Shown here piece after piece: positions 50,803-60,039 of a stretch of DNA of 64,000 bases; the stretch's first letter is position 1, and every line of letters begins with the position of its first letter. The DNA is taken from NCBI RefSeq assembly GCF_041080625.1, contig NZ_CP163518.1, positions 9,665,501-9,729,500 of the forward strand, in the 5' to 3' direction. This DNA is from Streptomyces sp. CG1 (GTDB taxonomy: Bacteria > Actinomycetota > Actinomycetes > Streptomycetales > Streptomycetaceae). The notes below the pieces were generated by a model, which worked only from the letters and a program-made list of their open reading frames with translations, did no database searches and was not told the origin of the DNA. Made by a program: the position numbers and the translations under genes.

Positions 50803-50945
50803 GACGGCATCACCTCCCACCCGCGCCCGGACGTCGGTCTCCCGATCGTCAAGTTACCCTCGATGGAAGGAATTTGAGCATGTTCGGTTGACATATGTCT
50901 GCGAGTTTGGCGCTTGTCGCCCGGTAACCGTGCCGAGTTGACGGG

Positions 50946-51896
50946 TCAGTCGACCAGAAGGACCAGCTTCCCGGTCGTCCGTCCGGTGTCGCCCACTTCG
51001 TGCGCCTTCGCCGCATCGGCCAGCGGGAACGTCCCGGCGATCGTCGCCTTCAGCTTCCCGGACTCCACCAGCTCCGCGATCGCCTCCATCCCGGCCCGGT
51101 CCGCGTCCACCAGCATGCGCACGGCCCGTACGCCGAGCCGCTCGGCCTCCTCGTAGAACTCCTGCGAGCCCCCAGGCAGGATGGACACCACGACGCCGCC
51201 CGGCCGCAGCACCTTCAGTGAGTCGACCGAGGTGTCCCCGCCGAGCGTGTCCAGGACCACGTCGACGTCCCGCACCGCCTCCGTGACCTCGGTCGTCCGG
51301 TAGTCGACCGGCTCGTCCACGCCGATCTCCCGCAGGAAGTCGTGCTTGCCCGCGCTCGCCGTACCGATCACATACGCGCCGCGCGCCTTGGCGATCTGCA
51401 CGGCCACATGCCCGACGCCGCCGGCCGCCGCATGGATCAGCACCCGCTGCCCGGGCCGCAGGTCCGCGTGCTCGGTCAGCGCCTGCCAGGCGGTCAGGGA
51501 CACCAGCGGCAGCGCGCCCGCCTGGGTGTGGTCGATCGAGGCCGGCTTGTGGGTCAGGGCGCGGACCGGCGCGATCACGTACTCGGCGTGCGAGCCGTGG
51601 CCGTACGGGTAGGGCAGCATGCCGAAGACCTCGTCGCCGGGCGTGAGGGCGGCCACGCCGATCCCGGTCTCCGCGACCTTCCCGGAGACGTCCCAGCCGA
51701 GGACGAACGGCGGCCGGCCCAGCAGGCCGCCGGTGGCCCGGTGCTTCCAGTCGGTGGGGTTGACCCCGGCGGCCCGCACCTGCACCAGCACCTGGTTCGG
51801 GCCCGGCTTCGGCCGCTTCACCTGCACTTCCCTCAGGACCTCGGGACCGCCGAGGACGTCCTGGCTGATGGCTCGCATCGTGTTCGTATCGCTCAT
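50946..51896 (-). CDS. Zinc-free MDR-family NADPH:quinone oxidoreductase
   Basis: The 316-residue protein shows the quinone-oxidoreductase pattern: AAGVNPTDWKHRATGGLLG, LGWDVSGKVAETGIGVAALTPGDEVFGM, and the NADPH loop VLIHAAAGGVGHVAVQIAKARGAYVIGTAS. No zinc-binding cysteines are seen. An alternative GTG two codons earlier exists. It diverges from a GlxA-type regulator 71 bp away that is likely to control it. Confidence 0.9.
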   Translation of the reverse strand: MSDTNTMRAISQDVLGGPEVLREVQVKRPKPGPNQVLVQVRAAGVNPTDWKHRATGGLLGRPPFVLGWDVSGKVAETGIGVAALTPGDEVFGMLPYPYGHGSHAEYVIAPVRALTHKPASIDHTQAGALPLVSLTAWQALTEHADLRPGQRVLIHAAAGGVGHVAVQIAKARGAYVIGTASAGKHDFLREIGVDEPVDYRTTEVTEAVRDVDVVLDTLGGDTSVDSLKVLRPGGVVVSILPGGSQEFYEEAERLGVRAVRMLVDADRAGMEAIAELVESGKLKATIAGTFPLADAAKAHEVGDTGRTTGKLVLLVD

Positions 51897-51933
51897 GGTC
51901 ACCCAGCCTGCCGGGCGCCTCCCGTCCGGGAAA

Positions 51934-51961
51934 TGGCATGAATGCCAAGCTTCGATAGAAT
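51934..51961. promoter_or_regulatory. Operator palindrome and -10 box for the GlxA-type gene
   Basis: TGGCAT-GA-ATGCCA (51934-51947) is a perfect 6-bp inverted repeat. TAGAAT at 51956-51961 lies 6 bases before ATG 51968, so the regulator message is probably leaderless. The palindrome overlaps the expected -35 region and is in the shared gap with the quinone oxidoreductase. Confidence 0.55.
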
Positions 51962-51967
51962 CGTGCC

Positions 51968-52936
51968 ATGCCCGATGTCCAGCTGCGCACCCGGCGCCCC
52001 GAGCGGGTGGTCGTCCTCGCCCTCGACGGCGTCTACCCCTTCGAGCTGGGCATCCCCAGCCGCATCCTCGGCGCCGCCGACGGTCACTACGAGGTCCTGA
52101 CCTGCACGGTCGACGGTCGTCCGGTGCGCACCAACGCCGACTTCACGATCGGTGTCGCGCACGGCCCGGAGATCCTCGACACGGCCGACACGGTCGTGGT
52201 CACCTCGATGCCACCCGCGTACATCCCCGCGGAGCTGCCGGACGAGGTCAGCGCGGCCCTCGCCCGGATCCGCCCGGACGCGCGGATCGTGTCGATCTGC
52301 ACGGCCGCGTTCGTGCTCGCCGAGGCCGGCCTGCTCGACGGTCGCCGCGCGACCACGCACTGGCAGGTGGCCGATGTGTTCCGCCGCCGTTTTCCGCGGG
52401 TCGACCTCGACCCGGACGTCCTCTTCGTCGCCGACGGCCGCATGCTCACCTCGGCCGGAGCCGCCTCCGGCGTCGACGTCTGCCTGCACATCGTCCGCAC
52501 CGACCACGGCAGCGAACTGGCCAACGCCGTCGCCCGCCGCTGTGTCGTACCGCCGTTCCGGGACGGCGGCCAGGCCCAGTACATCGAACAGCCGGTCCCC
52601 GAAAGCGGCGCGGCGAGCACGGCCGCGACCCGGGCCTGGGCCCTGGAGCGCCTCGATGAGCCGCTCACCCTCACCGACCTGGCCGGGCACGCCCGGATGA
52701 GCCTGCGCACCTTCGCCCGCCGCTTCGGCGACGAGGTCGGCCTCAGCCCCGGCCGCTGGCTGATCCAGCAGCGCGTCGCCCGCGCCCGGCATCTGCTGGA
52801 GTCCAGCGATCTGCCGGTGGACCGGATCGCCGCCGAGGTCGGCTTCGCCACCGGCGCCTCACTGCGCCAGCACCTGCACACGGCGATCGGGGTGTCCCCG
52901 CAGGCGTACCGGCGGACCTTCCAGCAGACCCGCTAG
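51968..52936 (+). CDS. GlxA-family regulator (DJ-1/PfpI-like domain plus AraC DNA-binding domain)
   Basis: The 322-residue protein has an N-terminal class I glutamine amidotransferase-like domain with a nucleophile-type cysteine in ARIVSICTAAFVLAEAGLLDGRRATTHW. The C-terminal AraC double helix-turn-helix is MSLRTFARRFGDEVGLSPGRWLIQQRVARARHLLESSDLPVDRIAAEVGFATGASLRQHLHTAIGVSPQAYRRTF. It has no ribosome site and follows a -10 box closely. Its likely target is the divergent quinone oxidoreductase gene. Confidence 0.92.
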   Translation: MPDVQLRTRRPERVVVLALDGVYPFELGIPSRILGAADGHYEVLTCTVDGRPVRTNADFTIGVAHGPEILDTADTVVVTSMPPAYIPAELPDEVSAALARIRPDARIVSICTAAFVLAEAGLLDGRRATTHWQVADVFRRRFPRVDLDPDVLFVADGRMLTSAGAASGVDVCLHIVRTDHGSELANAVARRCVVPPFRDGGQAQYIEQPVPESGAASTAATRAWALERLDEPLTLTDLAGHARMSLRTFARRFGDEVGLSPGRWLIQQRVARARHLLESSDLPVDRIAAEVGFATGASLRQHLHTAIGVSPQAYRRTFQQTR

Positions 52937-52978
52937 GGCCGGCCCCCGCGTCTGCGACAGGATCCGCCGGACAGGCCC
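52935..52978. mobile_element. Truncated copy of the MITE-like element
   Basis: AGGGCC joins directly to GGCCCCCGCG, then TCTGCGACAG and GATCCGCCGGACAGGCCC. That matches the last 40 bases of the 220-bp element at 46268-46487 with two or three differences. Only the tip of the left end remains, so the middle was deleted. It begins at the stop codon of the GlxA-type gene, like its relative after the hydrolase gene. Confidence 0.65.
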
Positions 52979-52982
52979 CGGG

Positions 52983-54617
52983 TCACTCGGCGCCGTACAC
53001 CCGCTCCCCGCCCACATAAGTGAGCGCCACGCCCGTCTCCGCGATCTCCTCCGGCGGCCCGGCGAACGGATCGCGGTCCAGCACCACCAGATCGGCGAGC
53101 GCCCCGACGGCCACCCGGCCGGTGTCGTCCAGATGATTCACATACGCCGATCCGGCCGTGTACGCCGTCAGCGCGTCCGTGAGGCCGAGCCGCTCCTCGG
53201 GCAGGAACACCGGTCCGGTGCCGCCCGGCTCGATCCGGTTGACCGCGACATGGATGCCCTGGACCGGATCGGGACTGCTCACCGGCCAGTCGCTGCCCGC
53301 CGCGAGCCGCGCACCCGAGCGCAGCAGCGCGCCGAACGGGTACTGCCGGGTGGCCCGTTCGGGCCCGAGGAAGGGGATCGTCAGCTCGTCCATCTGCGGC
53401 TCGTGCGCGGCCCACAGCGGCTGGATGTTCGCGGTGGCGCCGAGCCGCGCGAACCGGGGCACGTCGTCCGGGTGCACGACCTGCAGATGCGCGAGATGCG
53501 GCCGGGTGTCGCTCGGCCCGTTCGCGGTGCGGGCCGCCTCGACCGCGTCCAGTGCGTCGCGTACGGCGCGGTCGCCCAGCGCGTGGAAGTGGCACTGGAA
53601 GCCGAGGGCATCCAACTCACTGACATACCTGGGTAGTTGGGAAGGGTCGATGAAGCTCTTGCCGCGGTTGGCGGTCGCGCATCCGCACCGGTCCAGATAG
53701 GGATCGAGGAGCGCGGCCGTGCCGTTCTCGGCGACCCCGTCCAGCATCAGCTTCACCGTGCCCGCCCGGAACCTGCCCTGGCTCAACGCCGCCCGCTTCT
53801 CCACGAGTTCGGGGATCTGCTCGGCTCCGCGGTCCCGGTCCCACCACAGCGCGCCCACCACCCGTGCGGTCAGCGAACCGTCCCGTGCCGCGGCGAGATA
53901 CGCCTCGGCCGGGTCGTCCATACCGAGGAAGTCGCCGACCAGCGCGTCCTGCCAGGCGGTGATGCCGAGGGCGTGCAGATGCCGCTGGGCGTGCAGCAGC
54001 GCGGCCAGCCGGTCGCCCGGCGTGGCGGGCGGGGTGAGCCGGCCCACCAGCTGCATCGCACCCTCTTGCAGCGTGCCGCTGGGCTCCCCGGAGGCGTCCC
54101 GTTCGATCCGTCCGTCGGCCGGGTCGGGCGTGTCCCGGTCGATGCCGGCCAGCTCCAGGGCCCGGCTGTTGACCCAGGCACCGTGGTGGTCCCGGTTCGG
54201 CAGATACACCGGCCGGTCCGGGACGACCGCGTCCAGCAGCTCCTTGGCCGGCGTCCCGCCCGCGAACGCCTCCATCGACCAGCCGCCGCCCAGGATCCAC
54301 TTCCGCCGCGGATGGGCGTCGGCGTACGCCCGTACGGCGGCCACGCTCTCCTCCGCCGTCGTCGTACCGGACAGATCGCACTGGGCCAGCTCCAGCCCCG
54401 CCGGCACCGGATGGACATGCGCGTCCTGGAAACCGGGCAGCAGCAGCCGCCCCGCGAGATCGACCACCGCCGTGCCCGGCCCGGCCAGGTCGCGCAGCTC
54501 GTCCCCGCCGACGGCGGTGATGCGGCCGCCGGTGACGGCCACGGCGGTCGCGGTACGGCCCCCGGGCCCCCCGGGGGTGAGGACGGGGCCGCCGGTGAAC
54601 AGCAGATCAGCGTGCAT
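52983..54617 (-). CDS. YtcJ-like amidohydrolase
   Basis: The 544-residue protein is a metal-dependent amidohydrolase of the amidohydrolase_3 group. The first metal site is FQDAHVHPVPAGLELAQCDL, followed by the long inserted segment GWSMEAFAGGTPAKELLDAVVPDRPVYLPNRDHHGAWVNSRALELAG. Later ligands are in GFQCHFHALGDRAVRDALDAVE and LAAGSDWPVSSPDPVQGIHVAVNR. The substrate is unknown. The APC permease gene 44 bp upstream suggests an imported amine, amide or amino-acid derivative. Confidence 0.9.
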   Translation of the reverse strand: MHADLLFTGGPVLTPGGPGGRTATAVAVTGGRITAVGGDELRDLAGPGTAVVDLAGRLLLPGFQDAHVHPVPAGLELAQCDLSGTTTAEESVAAVRAYADAHPRRKWILGGGWSMEAFAGGTPAKELLDAVVPDRPVYLPNRDHHGAWVNSRALELAGIDRDTPDPADGRIERDASGEPSGTLQEGAMQLVGRLTPPATPGDRLAALLHAQRHLHALGITAWQDALVGDFLGMDDPAEAYLAAARDGSLTARVVGALWWDRDRGAEQIPELVEKRAALSQGRFRAGTVKLMLDGVAENGTAALLDPYLDRCGCATANRGKSFIDPSQLPRYVSELDALGFQCHFHALGDRAVRDALDAVEAARTANGPSDTRPHLAHLQVVHPDDVPRFARLGATANIQPLWAAHEPQMDELTIPFLGPERATRQYPFGALLRSGARLAAGSDWPVSSPDPVQGIHVAVNRIEPGGTGPVFLPEERLGLTDALTAYTAGSAYVNHLDDTGRVAVGALADLVVLDRDPFAGPPEEIAETGVALTYVGGERVYGAE

Positions 54618-54661
54618 GATGCCTTTCCTGGTGTATCAGTCGAGTGTGATCGGCCCGGTGG

Positions 54662-56164
54662 TCAGCCGGAGGCGGTGAGCAGCTCGGGCGAGTCGGCGTC
54701 GGTGCCCGCGCCGGTGCGGAAGTACGGCGATCTGCGCACCCACTTGGCCCAGGCGGCGACCGCGAACCCGGAGGCGATCATCGCGACCGGCATGAGCAGC
54801 AGGAACCAGCCGTTGTCCGCACGGAGTTCGAGGTGGTCGGCGGAGTCGTAGAAGGACCAGCCGAGGTAGCCGCCGAGGCCCAGCAGGGCCAGCGCGCTGA
54901 GCGTGGGCAGCAGCACCGCCCGGACGCCCTGCCGCCAGTCCTGGCGCAGCAGGGCGCGGAAACGGACGGCGGCCGCCAGCGCGGTGAGCGCGTAGGACAG
55001 GGCGACGACGATACCGACGGCGTTCACGATCGCGTTGATCATGTCGGCCAGGCGCGGGATCACCAGCGCACCCGCTGCCACCACGACGGCCAGCGCCCCG
55101 ATCAGCAGCGTCCCGGCCGCCGGAGTCCCGTATCGGGCGCTGACCTTGGACCACACCGGTCCGAGGGTACGGTCCCGGCTCATCGCGAACATCCCGCGTG
55201 CTGTCGGGATGACCCCGGCCTGCAGCGAGGCCACCGCCGAGAACATCAGGGCGACCAGCGGCAGCGCGGCCAGCGGCTGGGACGCCAGCCGGTCCCCGTA
55301 GTACGCGAGCCCCTGCGCCCCGTGACCGGCCAACTCCCCCGGGGACAGCACCCGTTGGAAGGCGACCGAGCCGAGCAGGAACAGCCCGAGCATCGTCACC
55401 AGCGTGATGATCCCGGCCCGGGAGGCGTCCCGCGGGTCGCGCACCTCCTCGTTGACGGTGAACGCGGCCTCGAAACCCCAGTAACAGAACACCGACAGCA
55501 GCAGCCCCTGCGCCACCGCGGTCGCCGAGGGGACCGCGAACGGGTCGAACCAGGACAGGCTGAAGGAGTGCGGTCCGGTGACGATGCCGTAGCCGCAGAA
55601 CCCGAGCAGCACGACGTACTCGAAGACCAGCAGGCCGGTCTGCAGCCGGGCCGCCGTGCGGACACCGGTCACGGCGGTCAGCGTGACGGCGACCAGGACG
55701 ACGATCCCCACCCCCGTCGTCTGCGCGGTCGAGCCCGGATCGAGGCCCAGCGACCCGATCCGGTGCAGGCCCGCCTCCCCGGCCAGCTGCAGCAACGCCG
55801 ACCCGGTGACCGCCGTGGTGTACGCGAGGAACGCCACGCTCGCCACGAAGTTCACCCACCCGACCATGAAGCCGAGCCAGGGGCTCAGTGAACGGCCCAC
55901 CCACACATAGCCGTTGCCCGCGTTCGGCTCCACCCGGTTCAGCCGTGCATAGGCGCCGGCGATGCCGAGGACGGGCAGGAACGCCAGCAGCATGATGGCC
56001 GGCAGATGCGGGCCGACCACCCCCGCGGTCACCCCGAGACCGATACCGATGCTGGTCGTGGCGGCCGTACTGGAGGCGGCGACGGCGACACCGTCCACCA
56101 GGCTCAGGGACTGGCGCAGCTCGGGCCGCGCGGGGGGATCCACTCCGAAGGGTCTGTCGCTCAT
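54662..56164 (-). CDS. APC-superfamily amino acid/amine permease
   Basis: The 500-residue membrane protein has about 12 hydrophobic segments. It has the APC start (SLSLVDGVAVAASSTAATTSIGIGLGVTAG), the PNAGNGYVWVGRSLSPWLGFMVGW motif, and VFCYWGFEAAFTVNEEVRDPRDASRAG in the middle. It is probably cotranscribed with the amidohydrolase downstream and divergent from a TetR gene. The substrate is not known. Confidence 0.9.
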   Translation of the reverse strand: MSDRPFGVDPPARPELRQSLSLVDGVAVAASSTAATTSIGIGLGVTAGVVGPHLPAIMLLAFLPVLGIAGAYARLNRVEPNAGNGYVWVGRSLSPWLGFMVGWVNFVASVAFLAYTTAVTGSALLQLAGEAGLHRIGSLGLDPGSTAQTTGVGIVVLVAVTLTAVTGVRTAARLQTGLLVFEYVVLLGFCGYGIVTGPHSFSLSWFDPFAVPSATAVAQGLLLSVFCYWGFEAAFTVNEEVRDPRDASRAGIITLVTMLGLFLLGSVAFQRVLSPGELAGHGAQGLAYYGDRLASQPLAALPLVALMFSAVASLQAGVIPTARGMFAMSRDRTLGPVWSKVSARYGTPAAGTLLIGALAVVVAAGALVIPRLADMINAIVNAVGIVVALSYALTALAAAVRFRALLRQDWRQGVRAVLLPTLSALALLGLGGYLGWSFYDSADHLELRADNGWFLLLMPVAMIASGFAVAAWAKWVRRSPYFRTGAGTDADSPELLTASG

Positions 56165-56288
56165 GCCGGCTCTCCGCTCGCGCCGCGGGGGCCCCGGTCG
56201 GCCCCGGTGACCGGATATGAAACTGCCGGGATGCTTAACAGGTCAACGATGTTGTCATAAGGTGCCCGGCACGAACGAGGGAGGTCCC

Positions 56289-57008
56289 ATGCCCGACCGT
56301 GTCGTCCCGCCCGCCGCCCGGCAGCGCCGCCGCCCCACCAAACAGGGCGTTGTCCTGTCCGAGGAGCTGATCGTCGCCACCGCCCTGCGGCTGATCGAGG
56401 AGCACGGCGCCGACGCGCTCTCCGTGCGCCGCCTCGGCCGGGCCCTCGGCGCCGATCCCAGCTCCCTGTACCGGTACTTCCGGCACACCGACGACCTGAT
56501 GCTGGCCATCGCCGACGAGCTGATCGGCCGTACCCTCAGGACATGGCGGCCGACCGGCGACTGGGTGGCCGACCTGCGCGAACTCGGCCTGCGCATGCAC
56601 GCCGGCGCCCTCGCGCACCCCCGGGCGGCGATGCTCAGCGCCCACCGTGTCACCGGGCGCGCCCATGAGATCCAGGCCGTGGAGAGAATCCTCGGCGTGC
56701 TGCGCGGGGCCGGGTTCCCGGATGCGGAGGCGGTGCGGATCTATCACGCGTTCGTCGACCAGTCCCTCGCCTTCGGCGCCCTGGACTCCGCGGGCACCGC
56801 CCTGCCGAGGCCGGCGCGCGAGGCCGAGTCGGAGGTGTGGCGGAGCACCTACGGCCGGCTGCCCGCCGACACCCACCCGCACATCGCGGCGACCGCCCCC
56901 CACCTCGTCGCCACCATGCGTTCCAGCTCCTACCCGGCCGCCCTCGAACTGCTGCTGGCGGCCGCCCGGACACGCCTCGACCACCTCCGTGCGGGGAGCC
57001 GGGGCTGA
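56289..57008 (+). CDS. TetR-family regulator divergent from the APC/amidohydrolase pair
   Basis: From ATG 56289 (after GAGGGAGGTCCC) the protein has 239 residues. The DNA-binding part is VLSEELIVATALRLIEEHGADALSVRRLGRALGADPSSLYRYFRHTDDLMLAIADELIG, and the C-terminal region resembles TetR_C of the class that lacks a named ligand. The gap to the permease start is 124 bp and holds AACAGGTCAACGATGTT, a possible operator. It most likely represses the permease and amidohydrolase genes. Confidence 0.88.
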   Translation: MPDRVVPPAARQRRRPTKQGVVLSEELIVATALRLIEEHGADALSVRRLGRALGADPSSLYRYFRHTDDLMLAIADELIGRTLRTWRPTGDWVADLRELGLRMHAGALAHPRAAMLSAHRVTGRAHEIQAVERILGVLRGAGFPDAEAVRIYHAFVDQSLAFGALDSAGTALPRPAREAESEVWRSTYGRLPADTHPHIAATAPHLVATMRSSSYPAALELLLAAARTRLDHLRAGSRG

Positions 57009-57052
57009 CGGCCACACTGGACGGGATCCGTATCCCGAGGAGGCCGTACGCC

Positions 57053-57517
57053 ATGACCCCACCGCCCGCCCGCAGCACCGCGGAGCGCATGAAGGACACC
57101 CTGCACCGGCTGGAGCACGACGTCGACCTCTGGGTCGCCACCGCCGGCCCCGACGGCGGCGCCCCCTACCTCGTGCCGCTGTCCTTCGTGTGGGACGGCG
57201 CCACCCTGCTCATCGCCACCCCGGCCGAGAGCCCCACCGGCCGCAACCTCGTGGCCACCGGCCGGGCCCGCCTCGGCCTCGGCCCGACCCGGGACGTCGT
57301 CCTGATCGAGGGCACCGTCCAGGCCGTCACCCCGGAGGACCTCCCCGAGGAGGACGCCGAGGTCTTCGCCGGCCAGACCGGCTTCGACCCCCGTCAACTC
57401 GCCACCCGCTACCTGTACTTCAGGATTCTCCCCCAACGCGTCCAGGTCTGGCGCGAGGAGAACGAGCTGCAGGGCCGGGAGCTGATGCGCAACGGAGAGT
57501 GGGTGAGCGTTCCTTAA
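57053..57517 (+). CDS. Pyridoxamine 5'-phosphate oxidase-type split-barrel flavoprotein
   Basis: The 154-residue protein follows a CGAGGAGGCC ribosome site. It has the split-barrel pattern DVDLWVATAGPDGGAPYLVPLSFVWDGATLLIATPAESPTGRNLVATGRARLGLGPTRDVVLIEGTVQAV, and likely binds FMN or F420. It is 44 bp after the TetR gene on the same strand. The substrate is unknown. Confidence 0.87.
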   Translation: MTPPPARSTAERMKDTLHRLEHDVDLWVATAGPDGGAPYLVPLSFVWDGATLLIATPAESPTGRNLVATGRARLGLGPTRDVVLIEGTVQAVTPEDLPEEDAEVFAGQTGFDPRQLATRYLYFRILPQRVQVWREENELQGRELMRNGEWVSVP

Positions 57518-57639
57518 GGGCGCGGCCCCGGCGGACACGGCCGAGACCGAGGGTGCCGCCGACCGGATTCGGCTGTGCGGCCGGCCGTTCGGCGAGCATT
57601 TCCAGCCGTCGGAGACCGCTCCCGTTCGAGACAGCGAAG

Positions 57640-57672
57640 GGCCCCGCCGCGACGGGGGAACGCGGCGGGGCC
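57640..57672. terminator. Strong GC hairpin terminator
   Basis: GGCCCCGCCGCG (57640-57651) pairs exactly with CGCGGCGGGGCC (57661-57672) over a 9-base loop. It separates the rightward split-barrel gene from the leftward deazaflavin gene and can serve both. The rest of 57518-57754 shows no gene. Confidence 0.8.
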
Positions 57673-57754
57673 TGTGGCTCGGGTGCCCGTCCCGGGGCGG
57701 GTTCACACCTGCCCGGCGTGGATTTTTGCGAATCCCGCCGGTGCCGGGCGCGAA

Positions 57755-58204
57755 TCAGCTCCCGGCGAAGGGCTCCAGCACGAAGACCGGGATCTCCCGC
57801 GAGGTCTTCTTCTGGTAGTCGGCGTACGGCGGGTATGCGGCGACGGCCCGCTCCCACCAGCGGGCCTTCTCCTCGCCGGTGACCTCACGGGCCCTCATGT
57901 CCTGCTTGACCGGACCGTCCTGCAGCTCGACATGCGGATCGGAGGTGATGTTGAAGTACCACACCGGGTGCTTGGGCGCGCCGCCCTGCGAGGCGACCAC
58001 CGCGTACGTCCCGTCGTGCTCCACCCGCATCAGCGGCGTCTTGCGGATCTTCCCGCTCCTCGCGCCCCGCGTGGTCAGCACGATGACCGGAAGCCCGGTG
58101 TCCAGGAGTGTCGTGCCCTTCGTCCCGCCGGAGTTCTCGTACAGCTCGACCTGCTCGCGCACCCACTGCGTCGGGCTGGGCTCGTACTCGCCCTCAAGAG
58201 GCAT
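57755..58204 (-). CDS. Deazaflavin (F420)-dependent nitroreductase-family protein
   Basis: The 149-residue protein matches the Ddn-like family: [65 protein letters not shown], then [32 protein letters not shown]. These use reduced F420, available in actinomycetes, to reduce quinones or nitro compounds. ATG (complement of 58202-58204) follows AAGGGGACGG. Confidence 0.92.
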   Translation of the reverse strand: MPLEGEYEPSPTQWVREQVELYENSGGTKGTTLLDTGLPVIVLTTRGARSGKIRKTPLMRVEHDGTYAVVASQGGAPKHPVWYFNITSDPHVELQDGPVKQDMRAREVTGEEKARWWERAVAAYPPYADYQKKTSREIPVFVLEPFAGS

Positions 58205-58430
58205 GGGATCCGTCCCCTTCGTCGGTCCAACAGCTTTCCGCCACCGGCATTCAACACCGGCTGTCCGGTAAATCATCCATCCCGCGGATCAGTTGGGCCG
58301 ATGGGGTGATGACCTCCGAGGCACTCGCACCATCACAGTGCCGAAGGCCGGCCTGAATCCGTCCCTCCGGCCCCTCTTCTTCGGTCAGATCACCCGGTTC
58401 ACCGAAGTGGCCGAACTTGACGTCGACCCA

Positions 58431-58449
58431 TAGATGCCCGAGGCATCTA
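58431..58449. promoter_or_regulatory. Perfect palindrome before the CYP105-type gene
   Basis: TAGATGCC-CGA-GGCATCTA has perfect 8-bp arms and lies 45 bases before ATG 58495; TTGACG at 58417-58422 may be a -35 box just upstream. It is a good operator candidate for the P450-ferredoxin unit. The rest of the 58205-58494 gap shows nothing else definite. Confidence 0.65.
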
Positions 58450-58494
58450 ATGAAGATCGGCACGACGCACTTCTTTCGTCTGCGAGGTCTTTCC

Positions 58495-59724
58495 ATGACG
58501 GAACTGACGGACATCACCGGCCCGGCCGCCCAGGCCGGCCCCGTCGCCTTCCCGCAGGACCGCACCTGCCCCTACCACCCGCCCACCGGATACCAGCCGC
58601 TGCGCGACGGGCGCCCCCTGTCCCGCATCACCCTGTTCGACGGCCGCGAGGTCTGGGCCGTCACCGGACACGCCACCGCCCGTGCCCTGCTCTCCGACCC
58701 CCGTCTGTCCAGCAACCGCACCCATCCCGGCTTCCCCGTGCCCACCGAGCGCTTCGCCGGTGTCCGTGACCGCCGGGTGGCCCTGCTCGGGGTGGACGAT
58801 CCCGAACACAACCGGCAACGACGGATGATGATCCCGTCGTTCACCGTCAAACGCGCCACCGAGCTGCGGCCCTGGATCCAGCGGACCGTGGACGGGCTGC
58901 TGGACGCGATGATCGCCCAGGGGCCGCCGGCCGAGCTGGTCTCCGCCTTCGCCCTGCCCGTGCCGTCGATGGTGATCTGCGGCCTGCTCGGAGTGCCGTA
59001 CGCCGACCACGAGTTCTTCGAGGAACAGTCCCGCCGGCTGCTGCGCGGCCCCACGGCGGCCGACTCCATAGCAGCCCGCGACCGCCTGGAGCACTACCTC
59101 GGAGGGCTGGTCGACGAAAAGGCGCGGCAGACCGAACCCGGCGACGGCATCCTCGACGAACTCGTCCACGGCCGGCTGCGCGACGGCGACCTGGACCGCG
59201 CCGAACTCGTGTCGCTGGCCTTCATCCTGCTGGTCGCGGGCCATGAGACGACCGCCAACATGATCTCCCTCGGCACCTACACCCTGCTCCAGCACCCCGG
59301 CCGGCTGGCCGAGCTGCGCGCCGACCCGGCGCTGCTGCCCGAGGCCGTCGAGGAGCTGATGCGGATGCTGTCCATCGCGGAGGGGCTGCAGCGGGTGGCG
59401 CTGGAGGACATCGATGTCGACGGCATCACGATCCGGGCCGGCGAGGGCGTGCTCTTCTCGACCTCGGTGATCAACCGCGATCCGGCGCGGTACGAGGACC
59501 CCGAAGCCCTGGACTTCCGTCGCTCCGCCCGCCACCACGTGGCGTTCGGCTTCGGGATCCACCAGTGCCTCGGGCAGAACCTGGCCCGCGCGGAGCTGGA
59601 GATCGCCCTCGGCAGCCTGCTGGCCCGGCTGCCGGGACTGCGGCTGGCCGTCCCGGCCGACGAGGTCCGCTTCAAGCGCGGCGACACGATCCAGGGGATG
59701 CTGGAACTCCCCGTGACCTGGTAA
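58495..59724 (+). CDS. Cytochrome P450 (CYP105-like)
   Basis: The 409-residue P450 starts at ATG 58495 (GCGAGGTC ahead). It has the CYP105 pattern [57 protein letters not shown], with I-helix [13 protein letters not shown], ExxR in [10 protein letters not shown], and the heme loop [25 protein letters not shown]. CYP105 enzymes oxidise foreign chemicals or secondary metabolites and take electrons from a small ferredoxin, encoded 12 bp downstream. Confidence 0.95.
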   Translation: [409 protein letters not shown]

Positions 59725-59736
59725 GAGGCTCTGCTC

Positions 59737-59937
59737 ATGCACATCGACATCGACAAGGACGTCTGTATCGGCGCGGGCCAGTGCGCGCTGGCCGCGCCGG
59801 GCGTCTTCACTCAGGACGACGACGGCTTCAGCACCCTGCTGCCCGGACGCGAGGACGGCGGCGGCGACCCGATGGTCCGGGAGGCGGCCCGCGCCTGCCC
59901 GGTGAGCGCGATCAGTCTGTCGGAGCCGGCCGGCTGA
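59737..59937 (+). CDS. 3Fe-4S ferredoxin partner of the P450
   Basis: The 66-residue ferredoxin has MHIDIDKDVCIGAGQCALAAPGVFTQDDDGFSTLLPG and ARACPVSAISLSE. The cysteine spacing C-x5-C...CP, with one cysteine of the usual four missing, fits a single 3Fe-4S cluster, as in the ferredoxins paired with CYP105. It lies 12 bp after the P450. Confidence 0.94.
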   Translation: MHIDIDKDVCIGAGQCALAAPGVFTQDDDGFSTLLPGREDGGGDPMVREAARACPVSAISLSEPAG

Positions 59938-60039
59938 GCCAGGGCCGCGCTTCCGGATCAGGAGGGCTCCGCGCGTCGGCGCCCTCCGGCCCGCGGCCCC
60001 GGCGAGATCCGAAAGGCAGGAGCCCACCCGGCCGGCGGC

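Noticed and set aside
50422..50820. The GTG at 50820 as the start of the STAS gene
   Set aside because: The codons after it, GGAGGTGAT, are the ribosome site for the GTG at 50802.
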